A stretch of 64,000 bases of DNA, taken from contig JAFCMP010000532.1 of the NCBI GenBank assembly GCA_017506865.1, forward strand, positions 496,001-560,000, read 5' to 3'. The translations under genes were made by a program, and so were the position numbers. The DNA comes from Tribonema minus (lineage: Eukaryota; Sar; Xanthophyceae; Tribonematales; Tribonemataceae). Under the pieces are notes generated by a model that did not search any database, had not been told where the DNA came from, and saw only the letters and a list, made by a program, of their open reading frames with translations. How positions within the stretch are numbered: position 1 is the first letter of the stretch; every line of letters starts with the position of its first letter. Shown here one piece after another: positions 11,601 through 22,085 of the stretch.

Positions 11601-14600
11601 TGTGGAGTGAGGGGCTTCACTTGCACTGTTTCAAACTTGCGGTAGAGAGCGGTGGTCTCGCGCGAAGCCACGAGCAGCAGAGTGGAGGTGTTTTGCCAAA
11701 TCTCTTCGAGAACTTCGGCAAGCCCCTGCGAGGGAAATCAAGCATTGTGGTGCACAAAGATAGGGTTGAGATCTGCAAGACCGCATCAGCTGGCAATGCA
11801 TCATGGCGTTGACTTGACTTGCTCCCAAGCATCCCCGGTCCGTCGGGTGCTCATACGGTGGCGACAAAACAGAAACTTCTGCGATGCCAAACCTGTATGG
11901 CGCACGTGCATATTCGTATATGGTTGCACAATGACATAATTCCGTACTTGCCAAGGTATAGGGGCAGTGTAGCCTGCAAATATACCGCTGAGCATATACC
12001 GCGGAGCACCAACATACGGGGCAGTGTAGCGTGCATATAAACCGCCGAGCAGCAACGTACGGGCGCAGTGTAGCCTGCATATATACCGCTGAGCATGGTT
12101 TCACTCCAGTGTTGTGGTGTAGCAGCACAATACATCAGCATGCCTGCAGTATGGCTGAGACATGCACTGTGTGACAGATGCATGCTTCGCGGCAATGCAA
12201 ACAACATCATTACAGCATGACAGGCAGCCATAGGCACACAGCAGCTTGACCATGAGACACGACTGCATGAACTCATTCACAAGGACCAAGGGGGTGTACT
12301 GTATAGCAGAGATAGTGCTGCAGCATGCAACTGCATCAGATTTACACAGCACGGAACCAATGTGGTGTTAATATGAACAGTACCTCATTATAGTGAAAAC
12401 TCATTATAGTGAAAGTAATGACATGCACCCATCTTTCCTTGACTCATGAGATTGTTCTGTGCTTATTTCGAGTTGCAAGTTCAACCTGTAGTAACGGCTG
12501 AACCAAGGCGAAGCGTGTCCGCACGTTCTTCCTCCGCATTTGCATCTGGGAGTGCGCACCTGCTGCTTTCTGGGCAGCTAGGCATGATTGTGGCAAGCCA
12601 AAGTCCGCAGAAGAAATTTTTGGGTACTTGTGATCTTGTATTTATAGCAGCCCCAAGGTGGGCTTGATTCGTTGGACCAGAGTGCAAAAACTAAAATCGG
12701 ACGGGCCCTTAGAGCCCTGTGTTGCAGGCTTGTACTAGACTAATGGGGGGCAGACACAGCGGCACCCAGTCTGAACCACACCTATCGTAGCCGATGTCTC
12801 CATCTCTTGAGCGAAAACGCCGGAGGACCACGGTTATGCCTCTAGTATACATTTGGGCCAGAGGCGCCCGGTCCTCGATCCCTTGCCTAGGCACGCCGCT
12901 GACGTGCCTGGCCGAGGTTCTCTTTCTTGCGTGTTCAAGCAAACGATCTACGGTGTGCCCTGATGCTATCCGCATCCCCATGTTCCAATATCCCCTGCTG
13001 CTGCCCAAAGCCGTATCCTCACCACAGCCTGCCGCCCGCACAGACCAGTTGCTAGCTCACTTCATCAATCACTTCGGAATGGGCCCTCGCAATGCACGTG
13101 CGCAAGAGGCTCTGGGCAGCAAGACGAGCTGCAGGCAGAAGACACAGATGGCGGCGTATAGCGCCCGCAGATGTGCGCCACAAAGTACGCAATTTATTGT
13201 GACATTTTGAACTGAAGCATGTACTTCAAAGTACAGGATGATAGAATTCGAAGTACACATACAGACTTCGGCATTTCTAGGTGGTCATCAATTACACAGC
13301 ACCAGTGCTCATCTCTGCTGCGTTGACGGTCGTGGCGTACTCAGCATTCTCAACTGCCAGCAACACCTGCTTGCTGGAAAGCTTGAGGCAACGCAGCCAA
13401 ACAGATACCGTGTCCCATTGCTGTTGAGCTGTTGTTGTTGCAGCGTTAGTCTGATTGATGCCTCCCTGTGGCAGGAGAGGCAGTACAATGCCCAGGAGTC
13501 AGCACACACCACACATTTGAGTCAAGTGCGTAGGCAACAGAACTAGGTAATGCAGGCAGTGGACTCATCACACTAAAGCGCAGGCGAATTACCACGGCTG
13601 GTCGCTTACCTCGCAGTCTAGGAGCACCCTGTACAATGCACCACCGATGTGCGCTCGCACGTCAGCTCTTGTATCTTGGCCACTCGCATCTTGAACGATC
13701 AGTCCTGTGCATCAAAACATGCAGAGCGAGATAATGGTCCTATCAGCGAATGTACAAATCTGTAGGCACGCATGCGTCAGGCGCACTTGCCATCATGCAG
13801 TATTACCTCTCATGTCCACCTTGAAGGTGCCACCAGAGCAGCAGCCCTCTTGCACAAGCTGTTCTGCCACCTCCATGGCCACTGTGCTTTTGCCCTCGCC
13901 GGGCCCGCCATACAGCACCACAGCACGATTGCTGGTCAGCTTGTGCTTGATCTCATTGACCAGCTCATCTCTTCCCACCAGCTTGTCCGCATCCACCACG
14001 CGTTGAAGGAAGAATGGCGGAGGTTTTGGTCCGCTGCTGCAAGCGCACAGCACGACAGTGGTGCCAAGATCGTTGGAGCGCCTCCAGGGGAGTCAGCGCA
14101 ATGACAGACGCCTCGTCTAGTTGCATTATCATAACCGTGCAACTGTTTCAGGTGAGACACATCTTACCATTGGCAAAGTACGCCATCATGAACATGTGAC
14201 ATACTTTGACATGAAGTGTACGACAAAAGTCTCCACAACTCAACACACCTGTCGATTTTTTTCCCTGAAAAATTGAAGACCTTCAGAGTGATCAGTGTGG
14301 TCTTCATGCGTTCACAGCGGGCCTGCTTCTGTTTCAACTCATCCACAATCTCCGCAGCAGTGAGAAAGCGGTTTGCACTCCTCAAGTCCTTGATCTTCTG
14401 CACGCGCCTCTCCACACTTGCCGTCTCCTCTTTCAGGCTGAGCACCAAGTTCCTGACGGGCTGAGCGATGTGTGTCTTTGCGAGCCAGTCCATCACCACT
14501 GTCATTACAACCTGCACACACGTAGAGCGAATGCCATGGCACATGAGCACAGAGCTGGAGGTCACAGACTCGTCGTATGATGTGACTGGTGCATTGCTAC

Positions 14601-15118
14601 TGCTGCTGGCACTCATTGCATAAGACGCACTCTGCTCGTAAGGTGATGGCGATCTGGAACGCAGTCATCGGTGACATGGTGTTGCTTCACTGGCTTGATG
14701 TTGCTTCTTGAGGTTTGCACCTGAAATTCTTGCACCAGCTCCCGCAGCACTTCTGCGCACTTCTCCCTTGCCTCTGCATTGCTCTGGACCATTTCAAACA
14801 TCAGATTGCAGAAGCTGAAGATGGCACCCACCCAGGGCAGCTTCTCTCCTGCCGTGGTCACCTTGGGAGCGACGGCTTCTAGAGCTGTCTTTTGACTACC
14901 TCAATGCCAGAACTATAGCCCGCTGTCACAGCAATCTTGACGACCTCCTGGGCCATCTGATGCCCTTTTCCATCTGCGGATGCGTCCACGCCTGATCCAC
15001 GACCAGCTGTGGCAGCATCCTGCACACTCGCAGCCGGAGCCGCTCCTTGCTGATTGTCTGAGGGCGTGCTTTTGGTGTCATTGTCGGTGGCAGCGGGCTT
15101 GCTGTTGCTGCAGCCCAT
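6841..15118 (-). CDS. NLR-like protein: acylated N-terminus, helical bundle, NB-ARC, winged helix, 9 TPRs
   Basis: Eight coding segments join in phase: 15118-14721, 14511-14249, 14036-13807, 13704-13610, 13465-13298, 11725-11462 and 8603-6841 (the first carries two ORF pieces separated by a one-base slip). The product is about 1060 residues. It starts MGCSNSKP, a myristoylation (Gly2, Ser6) and palmitoylation (Cys3) type site. Residues about 100-220 are helical, resembling the four-helix MLKL/RPW8/HeLo class. NB-ARC follows: P-loop GGPGEGKS at 264-271, VDMRG after it, kinase-2 VLLAVENAE at about 363 with the usual acids altered, an ASRE sensor and a CGCNAL (GLPL-like) motif. A winged helix ends in RYRMHS (MHD-like, about 574). 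Nine 42-residue TPRs occupy about 674-1048. One-base deletions near 14890 and 7290 interrupt the frame. The family suggests an immune or death receptor; ligand and function are inferred only. Confidence 0.8.
8915..8990. repeat. Dispersed C-run/G-run hairpin repeat, copy 1
   Basis: gcaccccccctcctgaagga followed by atggggggcgag and a cttttgtaagttgcgc-type tail matches a second copy at about 59680-59752. The opposed CCCCCC and GGGGGG runs can pair as a short hairpin. The shared length is about 65 bp with scattered differences. Confidence 0.6.
9393..9661 (+). mobile_element. Dispersed repeat copy (partner inverted at the right edge)
   Basis: The segment from about cagcgcggcctgtgcagcaa to ...gtccctcgcctacaa matches the reverse complement of 63697-64000. 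Shared blocks include gccagcgccagaatcagct, gctgattggtgaacggt (taaacggt in the partner), cgcaaaaatcagca, and the 35-base end from ttaagaaggctcgc to gcctacaa, which is nearly perfect. Both copies stop resembling each other right after gcctacaa, so that is a real element end. No coding capacity is visible, and the other end is not defined because the partner is cut by the window. Confidence 0.7.
10358..11219. mobile_element. Non-autonomous hAT-type element with 8-bp target duplication
   Basis: The element is 862 bp. It begins CAGAGATGGCGCG (10358-10370) and ends CGCGCCATCTCTG (11207-11219), a perfect 13-bp terminal inverted repeat. It is flanked by the direct repeat CTATTCAG at 10350-10357 and 11220-11227. 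An 8-bp duplication with termini starting CAGAG is the hAT signature. Internally it has further short inverted repeats near both ends (accggtacaagt/acttgtaccgg types), and the left end holds a nested palindrome (10358-10384). No transposase-like frame is present, so it would need an enzyme in trans. It lies inside an intron of the NLR-like gene. Confidence 0.85.
11946..12097. repeat. Tandem repeat, about 55 bp x 3
   Basis: Three imperfect copies of a unit containing ggggcagtgtagcctgcaaa, tataccgctgagca and an aacatacggggcag-type link are adjacent. They lie within the intron between the NB-ARC sensor exon (11725) and the kinase-2 exon (13298). Confidence 0.75.
13298..14036 (-). CDS. NB-ARC core exons of the NLR-like gene
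   Basis: Three exons (14036-13807, 13704-13610, 13465-13298) encode the nucleotide-binding core. The first carries LVGRDELV and the P-loop GGPGEGKSTVAMEVAEQL. Its split codon at 13807 joins the next exon to give VDMRG followed by LIVQDASGQ. The third carries WLRCLKLSSKQVLLAVENAE, the kinase-2 (Walker B) segment, where the usual double acid is E-N. Donors are gag|gtaata, gag|gtaagc and gct|gtgtaa; acceptors are tgcag, cacag and cacag. Phases 2, 1, 0 and 0 agree at every junction. Confidence 0.8.
14249..15118 (-). CDS. N-terminal exons of the NLR-like gene (acylation site and helical bundle)
   Basis: The first segment runs from ATG 15118-15116 through a Ser/Ala/Gly/Asp-rich linker to helical sequence (QEVVKIAVTAGYSSGIEVV), then LPWVGAIFSFCNLMFEMV and REKCAEVLRELVQEFQ, with donor cag|gtgcaa at 14720. 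The second (14511-14249) is amphipathic helix (VMTVVMDWLAKTHIAQPVRN ... AAEIVDELKQKQARCERMK). The pattern PxVGxIFxxxxxxxExVxxxxxxxEKC is typical of the MLKL/RPW8-type four-helix bundle. An ATG five codons upstream (15133) is possible, but it would bury the myristoylation site. An A-run at about 14890 is one base short for the frame to continue; allowing that base makes the segment exactly 133 codons. Confidence 0.7.
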
Positions 15119-15133
15119 TCTGCTTGAAAACAA

Positions 15134-15598
15134 TTAGGTCATGATGGTCAGCTGCCTCAAGCCCAGCTGCAGACAAGCCATCTCAGCGATGAGTTGCGGT
15201 GGAAGTTTCTGGCACTTTCCAGAGGAACAACTTCAAGTGTGAAGGTCACTGTGAATATATCATAGAACTACTACACACAACTCGAAAAGCAACGCACCGG
15301 CTTGGACTGTTATTTTGCGGCATGGTCAACGGTGCCGCACGGTGTCAGATGCGCATCCCTGCAGAAACAGATTCTACTTTGCCACTCCCATCCTAACAGG
15401 AGCGTTCATGTTGAAGTTTGTGACTATTGAAGTTTGTGCGGAGACAAAAACGGTCAATGGCGCAGATGCACAGACAAAAGCATGCATCAAAGTAGTATGT
15501 GCTGCTGAGAGTGCACGATGTAGCATTCACGCCCATATGTTTACACCCGTACTCTGCAACCAAAATTGTTGAGCACAACGATGCTGAACATCCGATCG
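15134..15598. other. Upstream flank of the NLR-like gene
   Basis: This is the likely 5' untranslated and promoter region of the minus-strand gene. It contains two AACTTCAA-type words (about 15226 and 15412) but no TATA-like box that can be assigned with confidence. No exon is supported. Confidence 0.4.
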
Positions 15599-15599
15599 C

Positions 15600-16510
15600 A
15601 CTTTATGCCTGAAGCCAACATGCTGCGGCAGCTGCAATCTGGTACCAAACGCTGACGCTGCTACGGTGCCGCCCGTCACTGGTAGTTGCTGAGTTCCTTG
15701 TCGCGTCGTGGTGGTGATGGGAGCGCGTGTTGCCCCTGTTGTCAGCTGAAGGAATGTCAGCGTCTTGCGCCTGGCATGGCCAGCAGCATCTGTGTACGTC
15801 ATCCGCTGGCTCACAAGTCATGTTCAAGTTGCCTGCCAGCTACTTCTTTCAACAGTGCATGACACTGCTGTCTGTAATTTGGAGCCGCTGCCATTGCTTA
15901 CAGCACATGCAATGCGCTGACCGCATCTGGCGCTCCAGCGCTCCGAGCCGAGTCAGGTGACCAGCGGTCAAGCACTGCTGCTCGTCGCGCAGAGCGTGGC
16001 GTCAGCAATTGCTTAAGCATGCCCTTGCGCCTCATATACCAAGGTACTTTCATGCCACCCACCATCACACATCACTCCGCTGCTGCTGCATGCGCTCGGC
16101 TGGAGGGCTCGTGCTTGAGCGCCGCTGCGGTGACCCCTCTCCCGCCGGCCGTGCCCGCTGCCACCGCAGCAGGGTCAGCATTGTAGTAGACGTGGCGGCC
16201 GAGAACGTCACGTGGCTGCCGTTGCGCGCCGTGCGCAAGGAGCAGCGTCAGGTGACACCCCAGCATCGCGCATTGTGGATCTGTTCGCAGAGATACGCCG
16301 TTGACGTCGCGCCGCCGCTGTGCATCAGCAGAGCGGAGGAGGAGGGGACAGCAACGGAGCTGTGTGAGCAGCGATGGTCATGCATGTACTAAGCCCACCT
16401 CAAATATGTGTTCAAGTACACACAGTCAGGCAGTACAGGCGTTGCCATGTGATGCTCGCAATGAAGTGCAGGCGGACGTGAGTCACGCGCATTGAGCTGC
16501 CGTTTGTGCT
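15600..16510. repeat. Duplicated 0.9-kb unit, copy 1
   Basis: From ttatgcctgaagccaaca to gcaggcggacgtgagtcacg this segment parallels 17762-18650 in the same orientation, about 2.16 kb away. Shared blocks include gccagctac, catgcaatg(c/t)gctgaccgcatc, the ctgctgctgcatgcgctc block followed by ctggagg, and a late block. In the late block the same plus frame is kept in both copies: AENVTWLPLRAVRKEQRQ here and AENVARLSLRAVREEQRQ there. Selection or recent origin would preserve this, but other parts of the unit carry stops. It may be a gene fragment or a repeat derived from one. The product is not recognised. Confidence 0.7.
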
Positions 16511-17761
16511 TTTGAGCAACGTTTTACATGCCGCAAGTAGGCATGATTAATGTGGCGCACTTCAACATTGAAGTTGGCCGCTCCGCGCAGGAACGACATA
16601 TTTTAACATGCATGTTGACACAGCAGCCAGATCCACAACACAAGCGTCACTGTTGAAGCTGTCGAAATCCCGCACCGGCCGGCCGTTGCGACGACGACGA
16701 CGACAACAACAACAACAGCCAAAATTGGTGATACGAAAAAGTGCGGTGGAAGTATGTGAAGATGTGTGATGTGGGATGAGTGAGATGCTATGTTGAAGCT
16801 AACTCTTGGTGAGCAGTTGAGAAACAGAGAGAGATAGAGAGAGAGAGTGCACAGAGACAAGTTAGGGATCAATTGTGTTTAAAATGTAGATGGTCCTACA
16901 GCTAGCTGCACAGTCCAATGCTTGGGTGGGGGGGGCTTCCCTCAGTCTTGCTCCGGCGAGTTCCAGGAAGAGAAGTGTGACACTCTCTATCTCTGGCCAG
17001 CTAGGGCCTAGGGCTAGAACTACAAATGTGAAGTTGCACACAAACACCTACTAGTATAGAGACATCATATAGGAAGCCCTGGTACCTAGAACTCTCTGAT
17101 GGCATGTCACACTCTCAACTGAGGTGCACATACCCAAAGCCGTAACATTGGCGCAGATAAATATGCACAAAAGAAAGCATACTTTATGTGGCCTGTGGCG
17201 CCGAAAATGCACTGTGGCATTCAAGCGCCCATATTTGCACTCGCACTCTACAGTCAAATCTGAGCCATGCAGTACTACGGTAGTACCATTGTGGCGCCCA
17301 GTGACTCCCTCTGCTTATCTTTATGATATCGGGGTTCACGTAGATAGCCACAATCTCCAGTTCAGGGCCCATTATGGTGACCTTGGCCTGCATGAAAACT
17401 TTGAGATGGAGTCTGCGTGGAGCTGGGTGGCCCTAAGACGGGTCTGTCTGTGGGGGGAGAGTCTTGTAGCTTTGTTTGGTATCCCTGCTAGTATGTGGGG
17501 GACAGTCGCTTGCGGGTGCTTTGTTGGGGGTGATGTGGGGGGCGGGGTGTGGCGTGCAAGCTTTGCATGCTACATCCAAGAGTGAGAACAAGGCGACACA
17601 CCTACAACATGGCATTTCCACAGCCACAAGTGGAATATAATAAAAGTACCATTGGTGTGGCGAAGCACGCTTGAAGGTCTCTGCAATATCAGACACGGTG
17701 GCGTTTACAGCTGTCAAGCGTGCAGCGTACTTCTGAAGTATGAATTTTTTCGTTCGCCACA
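16511..17761. other. Spacer with microsatellites
   Basis: This holds a (GAC)n/(AAC)n tract at about 16691-16721 and an (AG)n tract at about 16827-16850. A 153-codon plus frame at 17124-17585 has no recognisable features. No exon is supported. Confidence 0.4.
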
Positions 17762-18650
17762 CTTCATGCCTGAAAGCCAAACATGGCAACTGCAACTGGT
17801 GACGCTGCTGGGGCGCGCCTCCAGCAGTGCTGCAGTGCCACTGGTGGCTGCTGAAGTGGCAGTCGCGTTGCGATGGTGATGGAGCATGTTACCGCCTGTG
17901 ATCACCTGGAAGAGTGACTGTCTGTTGCGCACGCCAAGTGCAGCTGTGTGTGCGTGCGTGCACTCGGCCGCCTGCCAGCTCAGGTTCGAGTCGTCCACCA
18001 GCTACTGCATATGCTTCCGCCAGTGTATGACACGGCCACCACTTCAGGCGGCTGCCACTGCCCTGCAGCGCATGCAATGTGCTGACCGCATCGGATGCTC
18101 CAGCGCTGGAGTCAGGTGACCAGCCAAGCGCTGCTGCTTGTCGGGAGAAAATGGCATCAGCAAGCCAGACCTCAAGGCCCTTGCCATGTTGTCATGTCAT
18201 CAACCAGCACCCATCACTCCTGCTGCTGCTGCATGCGCTCAGCTGGAGGCCTCGTGCTCGAGCGCCACTGCGGCGACCCCTCCCCCGCTGGCCGTGCCTG
18301 TGGCGGCTGCGAAGCGCCACGTTCACCACCCGCCGCCGCCGCAGCAGCAGCAGTCAGCGTTCTAGTAAACGTGACGGCCGAGAACGTCGCGCGGCTGTCG
18401 CTGCGCGCCGTGCGCGAGGAGCAGCGTCAGGTGACGCCACAGCATGCGCGCGTTTTGGATCTGCTCGCAGAGGTACGCCGTTGCCATTGCGCCGCCGCTG
18501 CACTCATGAAAGCATGGGGGGGGTGGGGGTGGGCATTGAGCTTTGTGAAGAGCTATGCCTCCCGAGTATAGGTGTATGCTTAGCACGAGGTCAGCAAGTG
18601 CAGGTGCTACAATGTGATGGTCGCTGTTGATTGCAGGCGGACGTGAGTCG
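17762..18650. repeat. Duplicated 0.9-kb unit, copy 2
   Basis: This is the second copy of the unit at 15600-16510. The plus-strand frame at 18095-18571 is open throughout and contains a poly-Ala run (GCC/GCA repeats), then VSVLVNVTAENVARLSLRAV, REEQRQVTPQHARVLDLLAE. The corresponding stretch of copy 1 has lost the downstream LDLLAEV agreement by a shift. The better preserved copy is therefore this one. No family was recognised. Confidence 0.65.
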
Positions 18651-18704
18651 CGCGGTGTGCGCAGTTCGCTCTGCTCTCAGACTGACAGTACAGCGACGGC
18701 TACG

Positions 18705-19146
18705 ATATAACAGCGGGTCCGTCCCGCCAACTCCACCGCTCTTATACCGTGACCGCTCTTATATCGTCCTTGGGCTTAACTAGGGTTAGCCCTAACCCTA
18801 GTCTAACCCTAGCCCTAACTCTAGGTTTTGAAGTATTTAAGTAGGGTTAGTGTGCCAACAGTTGAAGTTGGCTACGAATCAAGCCGGAAACATTGCTCCG
18901 TGCGCTGTGACTGAACGATATGCGCTTGAGCTTTGTTGAATATCACGCAAAAGCCGCTGTTCAGGCATTGTTCTTGAGGCCGCTAGTGGTAGCCTGAGGT
19001 GGACACGACATAAGAGCGGGTCTGCCCCGAGCAGCACCAAACCGCGCTTATATCGACCAGATCCGTCACGGTGTTCATTCCGGCTGCAGCCGGCAGACCG
19101 CTCTTATACCGTGACCGCTCTTATATCGAGCGCTCTTATATCGTAG
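18705..19146. repeat. Cluster of cgctcttatatcg-type short repeats
   Basis: The word ccgctcttata(c/t)cg and its reverse complement cgatataagagcgg-like forms occur about seven times in 440 bp. The longer string ccgctcttataccgtgaccg followed by ctcttatatcg appears twice, at about 18747-18776 and 19098-19129. The arrangement is not a strict tandem array. It lies next to telomere-like sequence and downstream of the BABAM1-like exon on the minus strand. Confidence 0.7.
18781..18827. repeat. Interstitial telomere-like CCCTAA tract
   Basis: The stretch gggttagccctaacccta, then gtctaaccctagccctaac contains several CCCTAA units with single-base variants. It is an interstitial block, not a chromosome end, since ordinary sequence continues on both sides. 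The unit matches TTAGGG-type rather than plant TTTAGGG-type telomeres. Confidence 0.6.
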
Positions 19147-19336
19147 CCGTCCGACTTGCTGTACGGGCGTGCTGCTGGCAGTTATTAACTTCGATTGAAT
19201 ATGCCGTTGTCATCCAATACAACATCTGTAGGCGATGTCAGGACAACATCAGAGCGTCCAGCGGCGAACACACTCTGGCAGTGCAACAACATATAATGCT
19301 GCCAAAGACAGTGAAGTCAGCAACTGCAGTGCGCAC

Positions 19337-19584
19337 CTGATGGCTGCATGCAGCGCGTCGTACGCGCCCTGGCAGTCATTGGGCTGCCCCTCCACTTCCT
19401 CATTGGGGTGCGCGTGGACGTACAGGGCGTCCAGATATAAGCGCGGGTGCGATAGCAGGGGTGGACGCTCCTCGGCAGGTTGCACGCGCGGAACCGCGGC
19501 AGAGCGACCATACAGCAGTATCACGCGCACGACGGCGTCTGGTAGCGAGGTAGCCGTGGGCGTCGGCGGCGGTGAGCAGTGCTT
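19337..19584 (-). CDS. Exon of a BABAM1/MERIT40-like protein
   Basis: The exon runs from acceptor ccctcag (19585) to donor atcag|gtgcgc (19336), starts in phase 0 and ends in phase 2. It encodes VRVILLYGRSAAVP, a Pro/Glu stretch, then LYLDALYVHAHPNEE and a YDALHAAI segment. This matches the central part of BABAM1 (MERIT40), the VWA-like scaffold of the BRISC and BRCA1-A deubiquitinase complexes, in which a TILVYSRP-type strand is followed by FFFDVVYIH. Further exons are expected on both sides. A candidate earlier piece lies near 20250-20300 (INLTLLVPLEM, resembling the first VWA strand), and a candidate later piece near 19200-19235 (TTAYSIEV). Neither could be joined in phase, so the gene is incomplete here. 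Confidence 0.6.
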
Positions 19585-21933
19585 CTGAGGGAGGCAGTGC
19601 ACGGGGGCGGGGTGCATACGATTACTGACATGTGAGTGGGATCTATGCATTGCCACCGCGCAATGCACTCTGAGTGCAATGGACTTTGAGATAGCATCAG
19701 CATTTCAAAATTGAAGTATGCATCACCTGAGCGCTCGCACTTGCGCTTGTGGGATTTCTGCTAGCAACAGCAGCGCTCAGGGCGGCGCTAGGGGTTGAAG
19801 CGCGCTTGTGGACTCATTGGCAGCGGCGCGGAGCTCGGTTGTGGAGCGGTGGTCGCCGCTCGCGATGCACGCGCGCCGCGGCGTGCCGCCGCCGCTGCCG
19901 GCGCTGCTACTGGCGTGCCTGCCGGCGGCGGACAACGCCGACCTCCACACCAAATGCTGTATATGAAACGCATCTCTTCTTCAGTTTCAGATTCTGACAT
20001 CAGACTTTGCTCAGAACGGAATATTGTTAAGGATCTCTGGACTAGCCTGGTGGCAGCATCACGACATGAAGATGCGGCAGTGTTCATACCAGGCACTGAG
20101 GACGTAGGTACTTAAACCACCGCAGGGTTTGCCAAATGCAAAGCAGAATAATCACTCAATTGCTGGTGCAAATCTTCACAGAACTTCAAGTCTGGTATTG
20201 AAGTACAGAGCCAGAATAAATGTAGGTGCTCAGGCAAGGCTTTGGGTCATCTCCAAGGGCACTAGCAGCGTGAGATTTATTGTCGTCCGGCGAGGCAGCT
20301 CAGTGTCAGCAGCAAGCCGCACCGAGTAATGCATCAACTTCGCCTTTGAACAGCTGCTGCGGCTTTTTCAGCAACACAACACATCCAAAACGTCACGCTC
20401 TCATCCCGCCGTCCCGCATGCCCATTTATATGCAGATGTGGTAGAGGCATGCAAGCTTGCTAGCCTGCAAGCCATGTAGATCAGGCTCAGGCAAGACGGG
20501 ACCACACACGAGCTCTGTACCATCTGATCACAAGCCATCGCTCAATAACAGCTTAGACAAATGGGGGAGAGCCCAATGATGTACAGAAACATCACAGATA
20601 TATCTAAGGTTACAGTTTGTGTGGCTGCTGCCAGCTGGCTAGTGGCAAAGCATTGCAGACACTGCCAGCAATCTGCGTGTCCAGGCCCATGCTCAACGTG
20701 CCACATTGGCGCATTCACTGGGCAAAAGCGCTTCATGCACAAGCAGACTCATGCACGCTGTTTGAAGGACTGTGATGCATCCCACACACACGGGCGTTCC
20801 GAAGGACACAGCCGGTGATGTCCGAAGCGCTGTGGTCAAATGTGCATGGGAGTTGAGCACTCTTAGCCGGAATGCAGTGCTTGGCTGTGACAGCGCAGTG
20901 TACACACTGTCACCGTGTATACCTTGCCGCTGCTTTGTGCTGCAACAGTGGAGTGGCTTCACGGTCGCTGACAGTACTGTACTTGGCGTCGGTAGGCGCC
21001 CCATGTACATAGCTCCCAAGCTTTCCCAGCAGATGCAAAGGCTGCGCTTGAGTCCGTTTGAGTGCCGCTGCAACAAAACAATCGCGCACAGTACACAGAC
21101 AGAGACAGAGCGAGAGATAGAGAAAGAGTGAGGGAGACGAAGAGAAGATTGAGGCGTTAGCACTGCCGTGCAAGAGGACGGAGAGAGTGAGTCGTATCCA
21201 CGTGCCGAGCAGGAAGCCCACAACACAACAGAAAGTCACACGTGGCGCTGCCTAGGTGACCAAGAGTGTGATGCCCATTACGCAGCACAAAAAACTCACA
21301 CATGTAACTGTAACGGTCGCACAAACTGATGAGCTCGTCCGCGCTCAATCATGCACGTCACCAGTTGCACTTGAGGTGTCCGCCCTAGACTAGAGGTGCA
21401 GTCCTACTGTAGACAAAGGAAACCATCTGCTTGACATCCACAATCGTCAGTGAACACCAAGCATGCAGGCCATGGCGCATTCAAAGTGCAGTTGCCAAAC
21501 AAGTCACTAGTACGTACTTCCTCTCAAGCTACTTCAAGTTTGGCAGTGCTATGCATCGCACATACCCTATGTGCAACGCCTCACCTGCCTCGTCATTGAT
21601 GACGCAGCTCCTGCACTATCGCCAATAGAGGTGCCGTTACCGCCTGTGGCAAGCCACGAAGGCATTCTGACTCGCCGTCGAGGAGTCGAAAGCGATCATA
21701 GGTGCCGAAACCGTGATATGGCAGGTATGCGGTGTAGAACAAGTACAGGTTGGACGGCAGTTGGGTCGCTGTCTCCTTTGTGTCAGGGCACAGGCGCCTA
21801 AAGAGGTCCTGGGCGAAGTATGGTACATGCTCACAGACAGGTCCACCGGGACTGCAGTACACAAGCAGCAGACACCAGAAATGTGTTTAGTTCCTGTACA
21901 ACACTAACAAATTATGAATTCCTGGGGCGTCAG
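19585..21933. other. Mostly unassigned stretch upstream of the BABAM1-like exon
   Basis: A 102-codon minus frame (20096-19788, with EQSLMSESETEEEMRF then an Ala/Pro/Arg-rich tail) might be an earlier exon or an independent small gene, but no splice partner was found. A GA-rich microsatellite (agacagagacagagcgagag and following) sits at about 21098-21145. Nothing else is supported. Confidence 0.35.
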
Positions 21934-22085
21934 CTTATGCCCCCCAAAGAGTCTGGGTAGTGGTTGTCAATCAGCATGTGAGGTTTGGACCAAGAGTCGC
22001 GCATCTGCAACTTATGCCCCCCAAGAGTGCTGGCTAATGGTTGTCAATCAGCATGTGAGGTTTGGACCAAGAGTCGCGCATCTGC
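21934..22085. repeat. Tandem repeat, 77 bp x 2
   Basis: cttatgccccccaaagagt begins the first unit at 21934 and cttatgccccccaagagtg the second at 22011. The last 50 or so bases of the units (ggttgtcaatcagcatgtga onward) are identical. Confidence 0.9.

Noticed and set aside
6841..15118. Reading the NLR-like gene as a pseudogene
   Set aside because: Only two single-base breaks occur in about 1060 codons, all splice sites and phases are intact, and the frame downstream of each break continues the domain.
17980..18000. tRNA-like caggttcgagtcg (T-loop word)
   Set aside because: No acceptor stem, D-arm or anticodon arm could be folded around it, and it lies within the duplicated 0.9-kb unit.
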